From Terriglobia bacterium (GTDB lineage Bacteria; Acidobacteriota; Terriglobia; Bryobacterales; Bryobacteraceae), in NCBI GenBank assembly GCA_020073305.1, contig JAIQFK010000031.1, forward strand, positions 17,432-81,431: DNA of 64,000 bases, written 5' to 3'. The notes under the pieces were generated by a model. The model was given only the letters and a program-made list of their open reading frames with translations, ran no database searches and had not been told where the DNA came from. The position numbers and the translations under genes were made by a program. Below are positions 52,200-60,451 of the stretch, piece by piece (position 1 is the first letter of the stretch; each line of letters starts with the position of its first letter).

Positions 52200-52976
52200 A
52201 TGCCCATCCACTCCACCGCCATCGTCGCCCCCAATTCACGGATCGCCGATACGGCCGAGATCGGCCCCTACTGCATCATCGGAGAAGAAGTCGAGATCGG
52301 CGCACGCACGCGAATGATGGCCAATGTCTACGTCGAAGGGCCGACGTGGATCGGCGAGGATAACATTTTCTATCCGTACGCCACCGCCGGCGTGGCTTCG
52401 CAGGATCTCAAATACAAAGGCGAGCGCGCCGAAACGCGCATCGGCCATCGCAACCGCATCCGGGAATTTGTCACCATCCATCGCGGTACCGAGGGTGGAG
52501 GGCTCGTTACGCGCATCGGTGACGACAACCTGCTCATGGCCTACGTGCACGTGGCGCACGACGTGCAAGTGGGCAGCCACACCATGCTTGGCCACGCCGC
52601 GACGCTGGGTGGGCACGTGCTGGTCGAAGACTGGGCATCGGTCGGCGCGGGCTCCGGAGTGCACCAGTTCTGCCGCATCGGCCGGCACGCGTTCGTCGGT
52701 GGATACAGCGTGGTTACCCAGGATGTGCTCCCTTATTCCACCACGGTCACTGAACGGGAAATCCACGTATTCGGCGCCAACCGCGTCGGCCTCGAGCGCC
52801 GGGGCTTCGCTGGCGACCGCATCGAAGCCCTGCAAAAAGCATTCCGGCTCATGACGCGCGCCGGCTTGAATACCTCTCAGGCGATCGAGAGGATTCGCGC
52901 CGAAATCGAACCCACACCCGAGCTGGATGAAGTGCTCGAATTCATCGCCGCCTCCGAGCGCGGCTTCGTGAAGTAA
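52200..52976 (+). CDS. lpxA: UDP-N-acetylglucosamine acyltransferase LpxA
   Basis: 258 aa from ATG 52200 (a TTG two codons upstream is less likely). A left-handed beta-helix of hexapeptide repeats (IADTAEIGPYCIIGEEVEIG and onward) carries the catalytic His120 in YVHVAHDVQVGSHTMLGHAA (E. coli His125). The C-terminal helical domain reads LTIALQK-like RIEALQKAFRLMTRAGLNTS. First step of lipid A synthesis: acyl-ACP to the 3-position of UDP-GlcNAc (or 3-amino-sugar). Follows fabZ at 47 bases and overlaps the lpxI start by one base. Confidence 0.95.
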   Translation: MPIHSTAIVAPNSRIADTAEIGPYCIIGEEVEIGARTRMMANVYVEGPTWIGEDNIFYPYATAGVASQDLKYKGERAETRIGHRNRIREFVTIHRGTEGGGLVTRIGDDNLLMAYVHVAHDVQVGSHTMLGHAATLGGHVLVEDWASVGAGSGVHQFCRIGRHAFVGGYSVVTQDVLPYSTTVTEREIHVFGANRVGLERRGFAGDRIEALQKAFRLMTRAGLNTSQAIERIRAEIEPTPELDEVLEFIAASERGFVK

Positions 52977-53788
52977 TGCGCTACGGTCTGATTGCGGGCA
53001 ACGGCCGGTTTCCGCTTCTGGCGCTCGAGAACGCGCGCAAACTGGGGCACGAGGTGGTGGCCATCGGGATCGAAGAGGAAGCCTCGCGCGAGATCGAGCC
53101 GCTGGCCGCGCGCAGTTACTGGATCTCGCTCGGCGAACTCAGCCGGTTGATTGAAATCCTGAAGAGTGAAGGAATAACTGAAGTCATGATGGCCGGCCAG
53201 GTGAAGCACGCCAGCATTTTTTCTGCGATCCGGCCCGACTGGCGCCTGGTGAAACTCTTGGCCGCGCTGCCCCGCAAGAACACGGATTCGCTGATCGGCG
53301 GCGTCGCCAAAGTTCTGGAAGATGAGGGCATCCGTCTGGGGGATTCGACCGCGCTGCTCAAACCGTTGCTGGCCAGTGCAGGCGTGATGACGCGCCGCAA
53401 ACCGTCCAAGGATGAGTCCGCGGACCTCGACTATGGGCGCGCCATCGCCCAGGCGCTGGCGCGATGGGATATTGGACAGAGCGTCGCCGTATCGCATCGG
53501 GCTTGCCTGGCCGTCGAGGCCATGGAGGGCACCGACGCCATGCTGCGCCGCGCCGCTTCGCTGGTCAACGGCAACCCGCTGGCGCTCGTGAAAGTGGCTA
53601 CTCGCCGCCGTCACCTGCTGTTCGACGTTCCCGTAATCGGCCTCGACACGGTCACTGTAATGCGTGAAACCGGTACAGCCGTACTGGCGGTGGACGCCGG
53701 CCGGACCTTGATGCTCGATCGCGAAGAATTGATCCGCCGCGCCGACGAAGCAGACATCAGCATCATAGGCTATGAATCACAAGATTGA
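52976..53788 (+). CDS. lpxI: UDP-2,3-diacylglucosamine pyrophosphatase LpxI
   Basis: 270 aa. DUF1009/LpxI fold: MRYGLIAGNGRFPLLALENA at the start, the RPDWRLVKLLAALPRKNTDS and VLEDEGIRLGDSTALLKPLL N-domain, and VAVSHRACLAVEAMEGTDAM with TVTVMRETGTAVLAVDAGRT in the C-domain. It hydrolyses UDP-2,3-diacylglucosamine to lipid X (diacyl GlcN-1-P), replacing LpxH. Its start overlaps the lpxA stop by one base, and a Gfo/Idh/MocA gene follows after 36 bases, an arrangement fitting a lipid A operon. Confidence 0.93.
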   Translation: MRYGLIAGNGRFPLLALENARKLGHEVVAIGIEEEASREIEPLAARSYWISLGELSRLIEILKSEGITEVMMAGQVKHASIFSAIRPDWRLVKLLAALPRKNTDSLIGGVAKVLEDEGIRLGDSTALLKPLLASAGVMTRRKPSKDESADLDYGRAIAQALARWDIGQSVAVSHRACLAVEAMEGTDAMLRRAASLVNGNPLALVKVATRRRHLLFDVPVIGLDTVTVMRETGTAVLAVDAGRTLMLDREELIRRADEADISIIGYESQD

Positions 53789-53824
53789 GATTCGCGTTCC
53801 TTCGCGTTCACTCGCGGCTTAATT

Positions 53825-54787
53825 ATGGGAAAAGTACGCCTGGCAGTCGTGGGTGTTGGCGAATTCGGGAAAAACCACGTCCGCATCGTCCGGCAATCGG
53901 AGCGCGCCGAACTCGTGGCCGTGGTCGATTCCAACGCCGCACGCGCCGCCGAAGTCGCCGCTGCTAACGGCTGCGCTGCATTTGCCGGCCTGCGCGAACT
54001 CATCGGAAAGGTCGACGCCGCCATCGTCGCCGTCCCGACCTCCGCTCACGCCGATGTCGGCTGTTCCTTGTTGGAGGCCGGCATCGACGTGCTGGTCGAA
54101 AAGCCCATCGCGCCGGATCTCGCCTCCGCCGACCGCCTCATCCTCGCCGCCGCATCCCACCGCCGCATCTTGCAGATCGGCCATCTCGAGCGCTTCAATC
54201 CGGCCGTTATCGCGCTCGAGAAGGTCGCGCGGCTTCCGCTCTTTTTCGAAATTCACCGCCTCAGCGTGTTCAGCCCCCGCAGCCTCGATATCGATGTTGT
54301 GCTCGACCTCATGATCCACGACATCGATATCCTGCTCAGCCTTGTGCCCGCAGAGATCGAAGAAATTCGCGCCGCCGGCATCTCGATCCTCACACCTAAA
54401 GTCGACATCGCCAACGTGCGTCTCCAGTTCAAAGGAGGCTGCGTCGCCAACATCACCGCCAGCCGGGTTTCGACCGATCGCGTCCGCAAACTGCGGCTGT
54501 TCCAGCCCAACCAGTACATCTCGGTCGATTACGGCCGCCAGGACGTCGCCGTGTTCAGCGTCGGCGAAGGCCGGCAGATCTCGTTCCAGCAGTTGACGGT
54601 TACCAAGGCCGAGCCCCTGTCCCTCCAGTTCGACGCCTTCCTGAATTCGGTCGAAACCCGCCAGACTCCGAAACTTAGCGGCCATGTCGGACGCCTAAAC
54701 TTAGAGGCCGCTTTGGCTATTCTTGCTAAGATTGAAGAGCACTCGCGAGTCGTCGCTCAATCCCTGGTGTCTGGATGGAAGCCGTAG
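53825..54787 (+). CDS. Gfo/Idh/MocA-family oxidoreductase in the lpx operon (GnnA-like candidate)
   Basis: 320 aa. N-terminal Rossmann domain VVGVGEFGKNHVRIVRQSER (GxGxxG-like), then DVLVEKPIAPDLASADRLIL with the catalytic EKP Lys, and the C-terminal alpha/beta substrate domain. H-x-D in DLMIHDIDILLSLVPAEIEE is the active-site region. In organisms whose lipid A uses 3-amino GlcNAc, an oxidoreductase of this family (GnnA) acts with an aminotransferase on UDP-GlcNAc. The lpxA-lpxI-oxidoreductase order fits, but no gnnB is seen, so this stays a hypothesis. Its end overlaps the TonB-like gene by 13 bases. Confidence 0.88.
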   Translation: MGKVRLAVVGVGEFGKNHVRIVRQSERAELVAVVDSNAARAAEVAAANGCAAFAGLRELIGKVDAAIVAVPTSAHADVGCSLLEAGIDVLVEKPIAPDLASADRLILAAASHRRILQIGHLERFNPAVIALEKVARLPLFFEIHRLSVFSPRSLDIDVVLDLMIHDIDILLSLVPAEIEEIRAAGISILTPKVDIANVRLQFKGGCVANITASRVSTDRVRKLRLFQPNQYISVDYGRQDVAVFSVGEGRQISFQQLTVTKAEPLSLQFDAFLNSVETRQTPKLSGHVGRLNLEAALAILAKIEEHSRVVAQSLVSGWKP

Positions 54788-55815
54788 AACAGCCTCAAGT
54801 TGCAGAGGATCTGCGCCTTCTTCTCGATTGGGACACGGAAGCGGACCGCCGGCGGTCACGCCGCGCCGGCACCTTTTCCGTGCTGGCCCACGTCCTGGTA
54901 ACTGCCGCGCTGATCGCGGTTCCCCGCCAAGTCTTTCAAATGAAAGAGGAACCACGCCGGGTGACGCCGCTGATCGCGCCCCCTACTGAACTAACCCAAA
55001 CGACACCTAACCGCGGCAAAATCAGCAAAGAATTCAACGTCGAGTCGCTGCGGCCTCGGCCCCATATTCAGGTGCCACCCTCGCCGCCGTCCACCACGCG
55101 CCCCAAAGCGCTCGCGCTTTCCATGCCCAACTCCCCGCCCAGCCAGCCGGCACCCCTGCCTGAACCTCCCAAGATCGAAGAAGCGTCCGCCGGTCCAAAA
55201 CTACCCATGGCCGCAACAGTGCCCCCACCACCTCCGCAAATCAAAACGGAGGAGCCGAAGCTCGCGTTCGAAACGCCGGGCGGGGGGAATCCGGCCAGCA
55301 AGACTCAGGGGCTGGGCAGGGTGGCCGCACCTTCCGCCTCGGTTACCGAAGCCATGCGCAACGTGGCGCGCGGGGGGAGCGGCGGGGGATTAATGGTGGG
55401 CGATGTCGGCCTCGGTGAAGGGGGAGTCGGGGATGCTATCAACCAGCCGCCTTCTCCTGGCAAGCAAGGCAGCAATCTCGAGCTGCTGAGCGACCCCCTG
55501 GGAGTGGATTTCCGGCCCTACCTGCTGCAGATTCTCTCCACCGTGCGCCGCAACTGGTTCGCGGTCATGCCGGAGAGCGCTAATCTGGGACGGCGCGGGA
55601 AGGTGGCGGTTCAGTTCGCGATTGCCAAAAACGGAACCGTCACCAAGATCGTGTTCAGCACCCAGTCCGGAGCCGATGCTCTTGACCGTGCTGCCGTGGC
55701 GAGCATCAGCATGTCGAATCCCTTCCCGCCACTTCCCACCGAGTTTCGTGGCAACGTGATCCGGCTGCAGTTCACTTTCACGTACAACTCGGCGGCCCGC
55801 TCCACAATCCGATAG
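54775..55815 (+). CDS. TonB-type energy transducer (C-terminal TonB domain)
   Basis: 346 aa. One N-terminal membrane helix (about 32-50; SVLAHVLVTAALIAVPRQVF), then a Pro-rich periplasmic linker (SPPSTTRPKALALSMPNSPP and PPPPPQIKTEE) and a Gly-rich segment (VARGGSGGGLMVGDVGLGEG). The C-terminal TonB domain (about 245-340; YLLQILSTVRRNWFAVMPES, GKVAVQFAIAKNGTVTKIVF, LDRAAVASISMSNPFPPLPT) is present, ending with an LQFTFTYN strand. It could bridge the inner membrane proton motor to outer-membrane receptors, or help lipid A or protein export in this locus. The start overlaps the previous gene. Confidence 0.88.
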   Translation: MEAVEQPQVAEDLRLLLDWDTEADRRRSRRAGTFSVLAHVLVTAALIAVPRQVFQMKEEPRRVTPLIAPPTELTQTTPNRGKISKEFNVESLRPRPHIQVPPSPPSTTRPKALALSMPNSPPSQPAPLPEPPKIEEASAGPKLPMAATVPPPPPQIKTEEPKLAFETPGGGNPASKTQGLGRVAAPSASVTEAMRNVARGGSGGGLMVGDVGLGEGGVGDAINQPPSPGKQGSNLELLSDPLGVDFRPYLLQILSTVRRNWFAVMPESANLGRRGKVAVQFAIAKNGTVTKIVFSTQSGADALDRAAVASISMSNPFPPLPTEFRGNVIRLQFTFTYNSAARSTIR

Positions 55816-55825
55816 GCCAGCGCGG

Positions 55826-56137
55826 TTACTGCGTGCGGCCGTTGTGCTTCTTCCGATAGATCTGCCGGCTGAGCTTGTTCTGCTGGTGATTGACCTGGAC
55901 CTTCTCTTTGTTCGTCAAATTGCCGCCATTCGCCCGGCGATCCTGGCGGACCTCACGGTTGAGCCTGGCTTCCTTATGCTCCAGGTTTGCGGTTTCACCG
56001 GCGGTGAGCTGGCCCGACTGAACGCCCTGCGCAATACGGTCCTGCTGGTTCTCCTGGCGCGCCTTGACCTCCTGGGCGTTCAGCCCCGCGATCATCAGCC
56101 CCGCCGCAATCAAAGATGCAAAAGCAAAACGTTTCAT
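55826..56137 (-). CDS. Small basic secreted repeat protein
   Basis: 103 aa with signal peptide MKRFAFASLIAAGLMIAGLN. The rest is two related charged blocks, AGETANLEHKEARLNREVRQ-DRRANGG and LTNKEKVQVNHQQNKLSRQI-YRKKHN, rich in Lys, Arg, Gln and Asn with no Cys. It resembles small acidobacterial proteins of unknown function. A seven-codon upstream extension (56158) is rejected because it would spoil the leader. Gene stands alone. Confidence 0.75.
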   Translation of the reverse strand: MKRFAFASLIAAGLMIAGLNAQEVKARQENQQDRIAQGVQSGQLTAGETANLEHKEARLNREVRQDRRANGGNLTNKEKVQVNHQQNKLSRQIYRKKHNGRTQ

Positions 56138-56239
56138 AGTTTCCAACTCCTCCTGCATCTCTAAAGGCAGAACCGGGGATGGAGTTGCGCTTTGAACCCC
56201 GCCCGCAGCATTAATTTCTCCTAACCAAGGCTCCAGAAT

Positions 56240-56268
56240 GGAACAGCCGTACCATCTCGGAACAGCCG
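56240..56268. repeat. Direct repeat GGAACAGCCG x2, 19-base spacing
   Basis: Two identical ten-base copies at 56240-56249 and 56259-56268 with a nine-base gap, so the centre-to-centre distance is 19 bases, near two helical turns. They lie about 90-120 bases upstream of the sigma-54-like promoter, in the usual range for an activator-binding site. Confidence 0.45.
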
Positions 56269-56358
56269 CCGTGCCTCACGCGTACCACTCTGAACCATCC
56301 CAAATGCCTGCGACTAATTCCACGCTGAATCTAAGTGGTTTCCCGGATGTCCTCTTTG

Positions 56359-56374
56359 TGGCCCGGGCGTTGCA
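56359..56374 (+). promoter_or_regulatory. Sigma-54-like (-24/-12) promoter
   Basis: TGGCCCGGGCGTTGCA fits the TGGCACG-N4-TTGCA consensus with one mismatch (C for A). The GG at 56360-56361 and GC at 56372-56373 are separated by ten bases, the required spacing. It would start transcription about 68 bases before the ATG at 56453. No sigma-54 gene or activator is in the window. Confidence 0.45.
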
Positions 56375-56452
56375 ATAGAACGAGTGCCCGGCCGAAAACG
56401 GGAACCCAAGCACGAGCGGAACGGCGGGCAATCAAAAAACAGGTTAATGCAA

Positions 56453-57226
56453 ATGACAAAAACGCAGGATCCAAGTGTATCTACGCGTCGGCGAAACCGA
56501 ATCTCAAATACGATCCGGGACCGGATTGTGCTCGATCACCTTCCGCTGGTGAAGGCCATCGCGATCAGGGTTCATGAGAACCTGCCGGTGCACGTTGACC
56601 TCGACGACCTGGTACACGCCGGCGTGCTGGGCCTGTTTGACGCTGCCAGCAAGTACAACCCCGACAAGAAAGTCGTGTTTCACAGCTACGCGAAATACCG
56701 CATCAAAGGAGCGATCCTGGACAGTCTGCGGCAGCTGGATTGGGCTTCGCGCGATTTGCGCAAGCGCCAGAAAATGGTGGAAGCCATTACACGCGAGCTT
56801 TCCGACAAGCTGAAGCGCACGCCCACCGAAGCTGAAATCGCCGAGAAAATGGGCGTGGGGGTCGACCGGTGGCGGCGCATGGTGCTGGAACTGCGTACCG
56901 TGGGGCTGATGTCGGCGTCCAGTTATGGCAGTGACCGCGACAGCGCCGCTGCGCCTGAATTCCCGGCTTCCCGGGACAGCCAGCCGGACAACATGTGCGC
57001 ACGCGAACAGTTGCGTCACGTGCTGGCGGGAGCGGTGAAGACGCTGCCGGAGCGCTATCAGAAAGTCGTGCTGCTTTATTACACGAAAGAAATGACCATG
57101 AAGGAAATCGGCGGCATCATGGGCATCAACGAGAGCCGCGTTTCACAGATTCACAAAACGGCTCTCGAGAAAATGGCGGCGGCCCTGCACTCGGCCGGCA
57201 TTCACTCGCCGAACGCCCTGGTGTAA
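56453..57226 (+). CDS. FliA/WhiG-type sigma-28 factor
   Basis: 257 aa from ATG 56453, which has AGG nine bases before it. An ATG at 56447 has AGG only three bases away, and an upstream in-frame GTG-type start at 56384 has no ribosome site. Region 2 reads IAIRVHENLPVHVDLDDLVH and GLFDAASKYNPDKKVVFHSY-AKYRIKGAILDSLRQ. Region 3 reads ELSDKLKRTPTEAEIAEKMG, and region 4 TLPERYQKVVLLYYTKEMTM with INESRVSQIHKTALEKMAAA. This is the FliA/WhiG branch that controls flagellar or developmental genes. No flagellar gene is in this window. Upstream lie the sigma-54-like promoter and the direct repeats. Confidence 0.88.
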   Translation: MTKTQDPSVSTRRRNRISNTIRDRIVLDHLPLVKAIAIRVHENLPVHVDLDDLVHAGVLGLFDAASKYNPDKKVVFHSYAKYRIKGAILDSLRQLDWASRDLRKRQKMVEAITRELSDKLKRTPTEAEIAEKMGVGVDRWRRMVLELRTVGLMSASSYGSDRDSAAAPEFPASRDSQPDNMCAREQLRHVLAGAVKTLPERYQKVVLLYYTKEMTMKEIGGIMGINESRVSQIHKTALEKMAAALHSAGIHSPNALV

Positions 57227-57235
57227 CCGGCCGGG

Positions 57236-59497
57236 CTATCGGTAGGGATCGGAGAGCGGCACCACCACCTCGACATCGCTGCCGCCGGGCCGGGAGCGTA
57301 TTTTCAGCCGGCCGCCAATCTGCCGGACTCGTTCCCGCATTCCCGCAATACCCACGCCGACCCGCGCACCCTGTTCTCCGTCCCTTTCCAAAGTGCCGAT
57401 CCCGTTGCCCTGATCCCTCACCTCCATGACGACGTCGTGCGGATAGCGCGCCATGCGAATGGTTGCGGTTCGGCTTCCGGAGTGGCGGTGGATGTTGGTC
57501 AGGCTTTCCTGTACGATCCGGAACAGCATCAACTCCACTTCCCGGGGCAACCGCCCCAGGTTCGGTGGCAGGTCCAGCTTGACGGCGATGCCGCTCCGCG
57601 CAGCAAATCCTTCCACGTACCCGCCCAGCGCGGAGGCGAGTCCGCGATCGTCGAGCATGGGTGGATGCAGAATGTAGGAAAGGGTCCGCAGTTCGCGAAT
57701 GCACTGGTCCGCCAGAGCCACGCTCTCGTCGAGGGTTCTCCGTGCCGGCGCATCGAGAGCGGCCGCCGCCTCACGTACCACGTCGAGATTCATGCCCAGC
57801 GCTGCAATGGTCTGCGCCGTGCCGTCATGAAGTTCGCGCGCCAGCCGCCGTCGCTCCTCGTCCTGCAGTTGGAGCAGCCGCCCCGAAAGCTGCCGCAGCG
57901 CTTCTTCCGCCCGCTTGCGTTCGGTAATGTCTTCCACCAGCGTGATGAGGCGCGGAGGCTGGCTATCCCCCAAGAGGGAAACGCTAGTGCGCGCCCAGAC
58001 AGGCCTGCCGTCCTTACGGACGTATCGCTTTTCGATGACAAAGCTGGGGATTTCGCCGGCCAACAACTCTTCCGTCCGATACGCATTTTCCTGCTGGTCC
58101 TCCGCGTGCGTAATCGATCGGTAGTTCGATCCCACCAGTTCCTGTGGGTCGTAGCCGGTAATTTCGCAAAATGCCGGGTTGACTTCGAGAAAGTCACCTT
58201 CGAGATTCTGGAGCGTCATTCCGGTAGCGGCGTGAGCGAACATCTTGCGGAAGCGTTCTTCGCTCGCGCGCAGCGCTTCCTCCGCTTGCTTGCGATCAGT
58301 GATGTCTTCGACCAGCACAATAATGTGCATCGGTGCACCCTGACTATCGCGCAGGAGTGAGACGCTGTTGCGCACCCAAACGACTCTGCCTGCTTTGCTT
58401 AGATACCGCTTCTGCATTACCAAACTCGGGATCTTGCCGGTCAACAATTTCTCCATCCCAGACAGATTGCGTGACAGATCGTCGGGATGAGTGATCGACC
58501 TGTAATTCAATCCAAGCAGTTCTCGCTCCTCATACCCGGTAATTTCGCAAAAGGCCCGGTTGACTTCGAGGTAGTCACCCGCGAGGCTCTGGAGCGTCAT
58601 CCCGGTAGCGGCGTGAGCGAATGCCTTGCGGAAGCGCTCCTCGCTGGCGCGCAGTTCTTCCTCGGCCCGGTTCCGCTCGGTGCTGTCGGAGATAAATCCG
58701 GCCATACGGGTCACCTGGCCGGCATCATCAACGTAAAAATATCCACGGCCGCTGACCAAGCGATAACTTCCATTCTTGGCTCGGACGCGGTACTCAATCG
58801 AACCCGGCGACTTGCCTGTGATTATGCGATCAACTTCTTCCAGAACCGCGCGGCGGTCACCGGCATGAACCAATTCCATCCAGCGGGTCAGCCCGCCTGC
58901 CAATTCCTCCGCCGAGTAGCCCAGGATCCTGTCGTGATCGCCCGACCACGTGATGTCGTTGGTGACGGCATTCCAGTCGAAAAAAATCTGGCCGCTGGCG
59001 CGCATGGCCGCCTCGTAGCGGTTCTTCCATTCCGTCATCACGGCCAGCGCGCGCTTGCGCTCCGTGATGTCGGTAAACGAGCAGATCACCTCGATGACGC
59101 TTCCGTCCTCCGCAAAACGCGGTTCAGCGTTCACCAGTAGCCATACCCAATCCTGCGCCTTCGGCCGGTACACGCCGATGACCTCGCCGCGCACTCGCTG
59201 CCGCTGCGCAATCACGCGTGGGATGGGGTGCTCTTCACCGGGACAGTCCGATCCGTCTTCCCAGATCGCTTTCCACTCCGGATCGAAAGAGATCCTGTCC
59301 ACAAGCTGCTCCCGCGTGAGCCCAAGCAGATCGAGAGCCGCCTGATTGCACTCCTTGATTTCAGCGCTCGGACCCGCGAGCACCACCCCCACACCCACCG
59401 CCTCAAACAACGACCAGAACCGCTCGCTCACCTGTCTGAGCGCTCTTTCACCCGGCCTGCTATCGGTCCCGGTGTGAGGAGTTTGCGCGATCTCCAT
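57236..59497 (-). CDS. Four-PAS histidine kinase (NarL-type HisKA_3/HATPase)
   Basis: 753 aa, no membrane helix, so probably cytosolic. Four PAS domains lie at about 25-140, 150-265, 275-395 and 400-520. The last two are close duplicates (FRKAFAHAATGMTLQSLAGD and FRKMFAHAATGMTLQNLEGD; both FCEITGY-like and NYRSITH). The HisKA_3 dimerization region ERRRLARELHDGTAQTIAAL holds the phospho-His. The HATPase starts at LMLFRIVQESLTNIHRHSGS and ends GVGIAGMRERVRQIGGRLKI. No response regulator is adjacent, so it is an orphan kinase. It ends ten bases from the convergent sigma gene. Confidence 0.9.
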   Translation of the reverse strand: MEIAQTPHTGTDSRPGERALRQVSERFWSLFEAVGVGVVLAGPSAEIKECNQAALDLLGLTREQLVDRISFDPEWKAIWEDGSDCPGEEHPIPRVIAQRQRVRGEVIGVYRPKAQDWVWLLVNAEPRFAEDGSVIEVICSFTDITERKRALAVMTEWKNRYEAAMRASGQIFFDWNAVTNDITWSGDHDRILGYSAEELAGGLTRWMELVHAGDRRAVLEEVDRIITGKSPGSIEYRVRAKNGSYRLVSGRGYFYVDDAGQVTRMAGFISDSTERNRAEEELRASEERFRKAFAHAATGMTLQSLAGDYLEVNRAFCEITGYEERELLGLNYRSITHPDDLSRNLSGMEKLLTGKIPSLVMQKRYLSKAGRVVWVRNSVSLLRDSQGAPMHIIVLVEDITDRKQAEEALRASEERFRKMFAHAATGMTLQNLEGDFLEVNPAFCEITGYDPQELVGSNYRSITHAEDQQENAYRTEELLAGEIPSFVIEKRYVRKDGRPVWARTSVSLLGDSQPPRLITLVEDITERKRAEEALRQLSGRLLQLQDEERRRLARELHDGTAQTIAALGMNLDVVREAAAALDAPARRTLDESVALADQCIRELRTLSYILHPPMLDDRGLASALGGYVEGFAARSGIAVKLDLPPNLGRLPREVELMLFRIVQESLTNIHRHSGSRTATIRMARYPHDVVMEVRDQGNGIGTLERDGEQGARVGVGIAGMRERVRQIGGRLKIRSRPGGSDVEVVVPLSDPYR

Positions 59498-59665
59498 ATG
59501 GGCTATTCAGACTTAGATGTGGACAGCATCTGGCGCAAGTCGTACCGGCGGGCGCGTTTAGCCCCCCGCTCCTCGCAAACAACGATTGGCTTATCGCCGT
59601 TGCAGGAAGTATACCGCGGATGGGCTCGGCATCGTGTGAGAAGGAGCACGCTGCATCGCGGCGCG

Positions 59666-60409
59666 TCACGCGGCCGTCAACAAGACCGGCTGGCCGCGGG
59701 TGATCACCACGGTGTGCTCAAAATGCGCAGCCAGGCTGCCATCTTCGGTGCGGTACGTCCAGCCATCGTGTTCCAGCCGCGCGCGTCCATTTCCGGCGGC
59801 AATCACCGGCTCGATCGTAATCACCAGCCCGTCGGTCAACCGCGTGCGCGCGCTTCGGTCGGCGAAGTTCGGCACCGAAGGCGGTTCGTGAATGGTGCGC
59901 CCTACGCCGTGCCCGCACAGTTCGCGAATCACGCTGAAGCCCGACCGCCGCACTTCGCGCTCCACCGCGCGTCCAATCTCGTACACCCGGTTTCCCACGC
60001 TCGCCGCGCTCAATGCGTACCAGAATGCCCGCTCGGCACAGCGCGAAAGATCGCGGCCACACCCGTTGGCGGGCGGTACATTTACGGAGATCGCCGCATC
60101 TGCGAAGAAGCCGTCCTTCTCCGCCACCAAATCCAGCTTCACCAGATCGCCGGGCTGAATGGCCCGCACGCCCGGGATGCCGTGCATGGCTTCGTCATTC
60201 ACGCTGATGCAAACCTCGGCAGGGTAGCCGTACACCAAAGGCGGCGCCGACCGGGCGCCATTCTCCCTGAGTACGCGAGATCCTATCTCATTTAGTTCTG
60301 CGGTCGTTATGCCCGGACGCACCCGTTCCGCCATGCGACGGAGCGCTCGGGCCACAATGCCACCGATACTCCGCATTTTCTCGAATTCGTCGTTCGACCG
60401 GATCGACAC
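59666..60409 (-). CDS. map: Methionine aminopeptidase type I
   Basis: 247 aa from a GTG. Metal ligands are visible in KLDLVAEKDGFFADAAISVN (two Asp), ELCGHGVGRTIHEPPSVPNF (His), VITIEPVIAAG (Glu) and AAHFEHTVVIT (Glu). It removes the initiator Met from new proteins in the cytosol. Its start is divergent from the oxidoreductase at 60452 by 42 bases. The gap to the kinase gene (59498-59665, 168 bases) shows no other gene. Confidence 0.94.
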   Translation of the reverse strand: MSIRSNDEFEKMRSIGGIVARALRRMAERVRPGITTAELNEIGSRVLRENGARSAPPLVYGYPAEVCISVNDEAMHGIPGVRAIQPGDLVKLDLVAEKDGFFADAAISVNVPPANGCGRDLSRCAERAFWYALSAASVGNRVYEIGRAVEREVRRSGFSVIRELCGHGVGRTIHEPPSVPNFADRSARTRLTDGLVITIEPVIAAGNGRARLEHDGWTYRTEDGSLAAHFEHTVVITRGQPVLLTAA

Positions 60410-60451
60410 CGCTCCATTCTACCGTTTCGAACGATGTTATATTTCCCTCTT

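Larger units (their letters stand above)
56138..56452. other. Intergenic region upstream of the FliA/WhiG-type sigma gene
   Basis: 315 bases without a gene. It contains two direct copies of GGAACAGCCG (56240, 56259) and a sigma-54-like promoter (56359-56374). The minus-strand small protein's own promoter must be in the first part, but I do not see a clear one. The in-frame open stretch from 56384 is not taken as coding. Confidence 0.6.
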
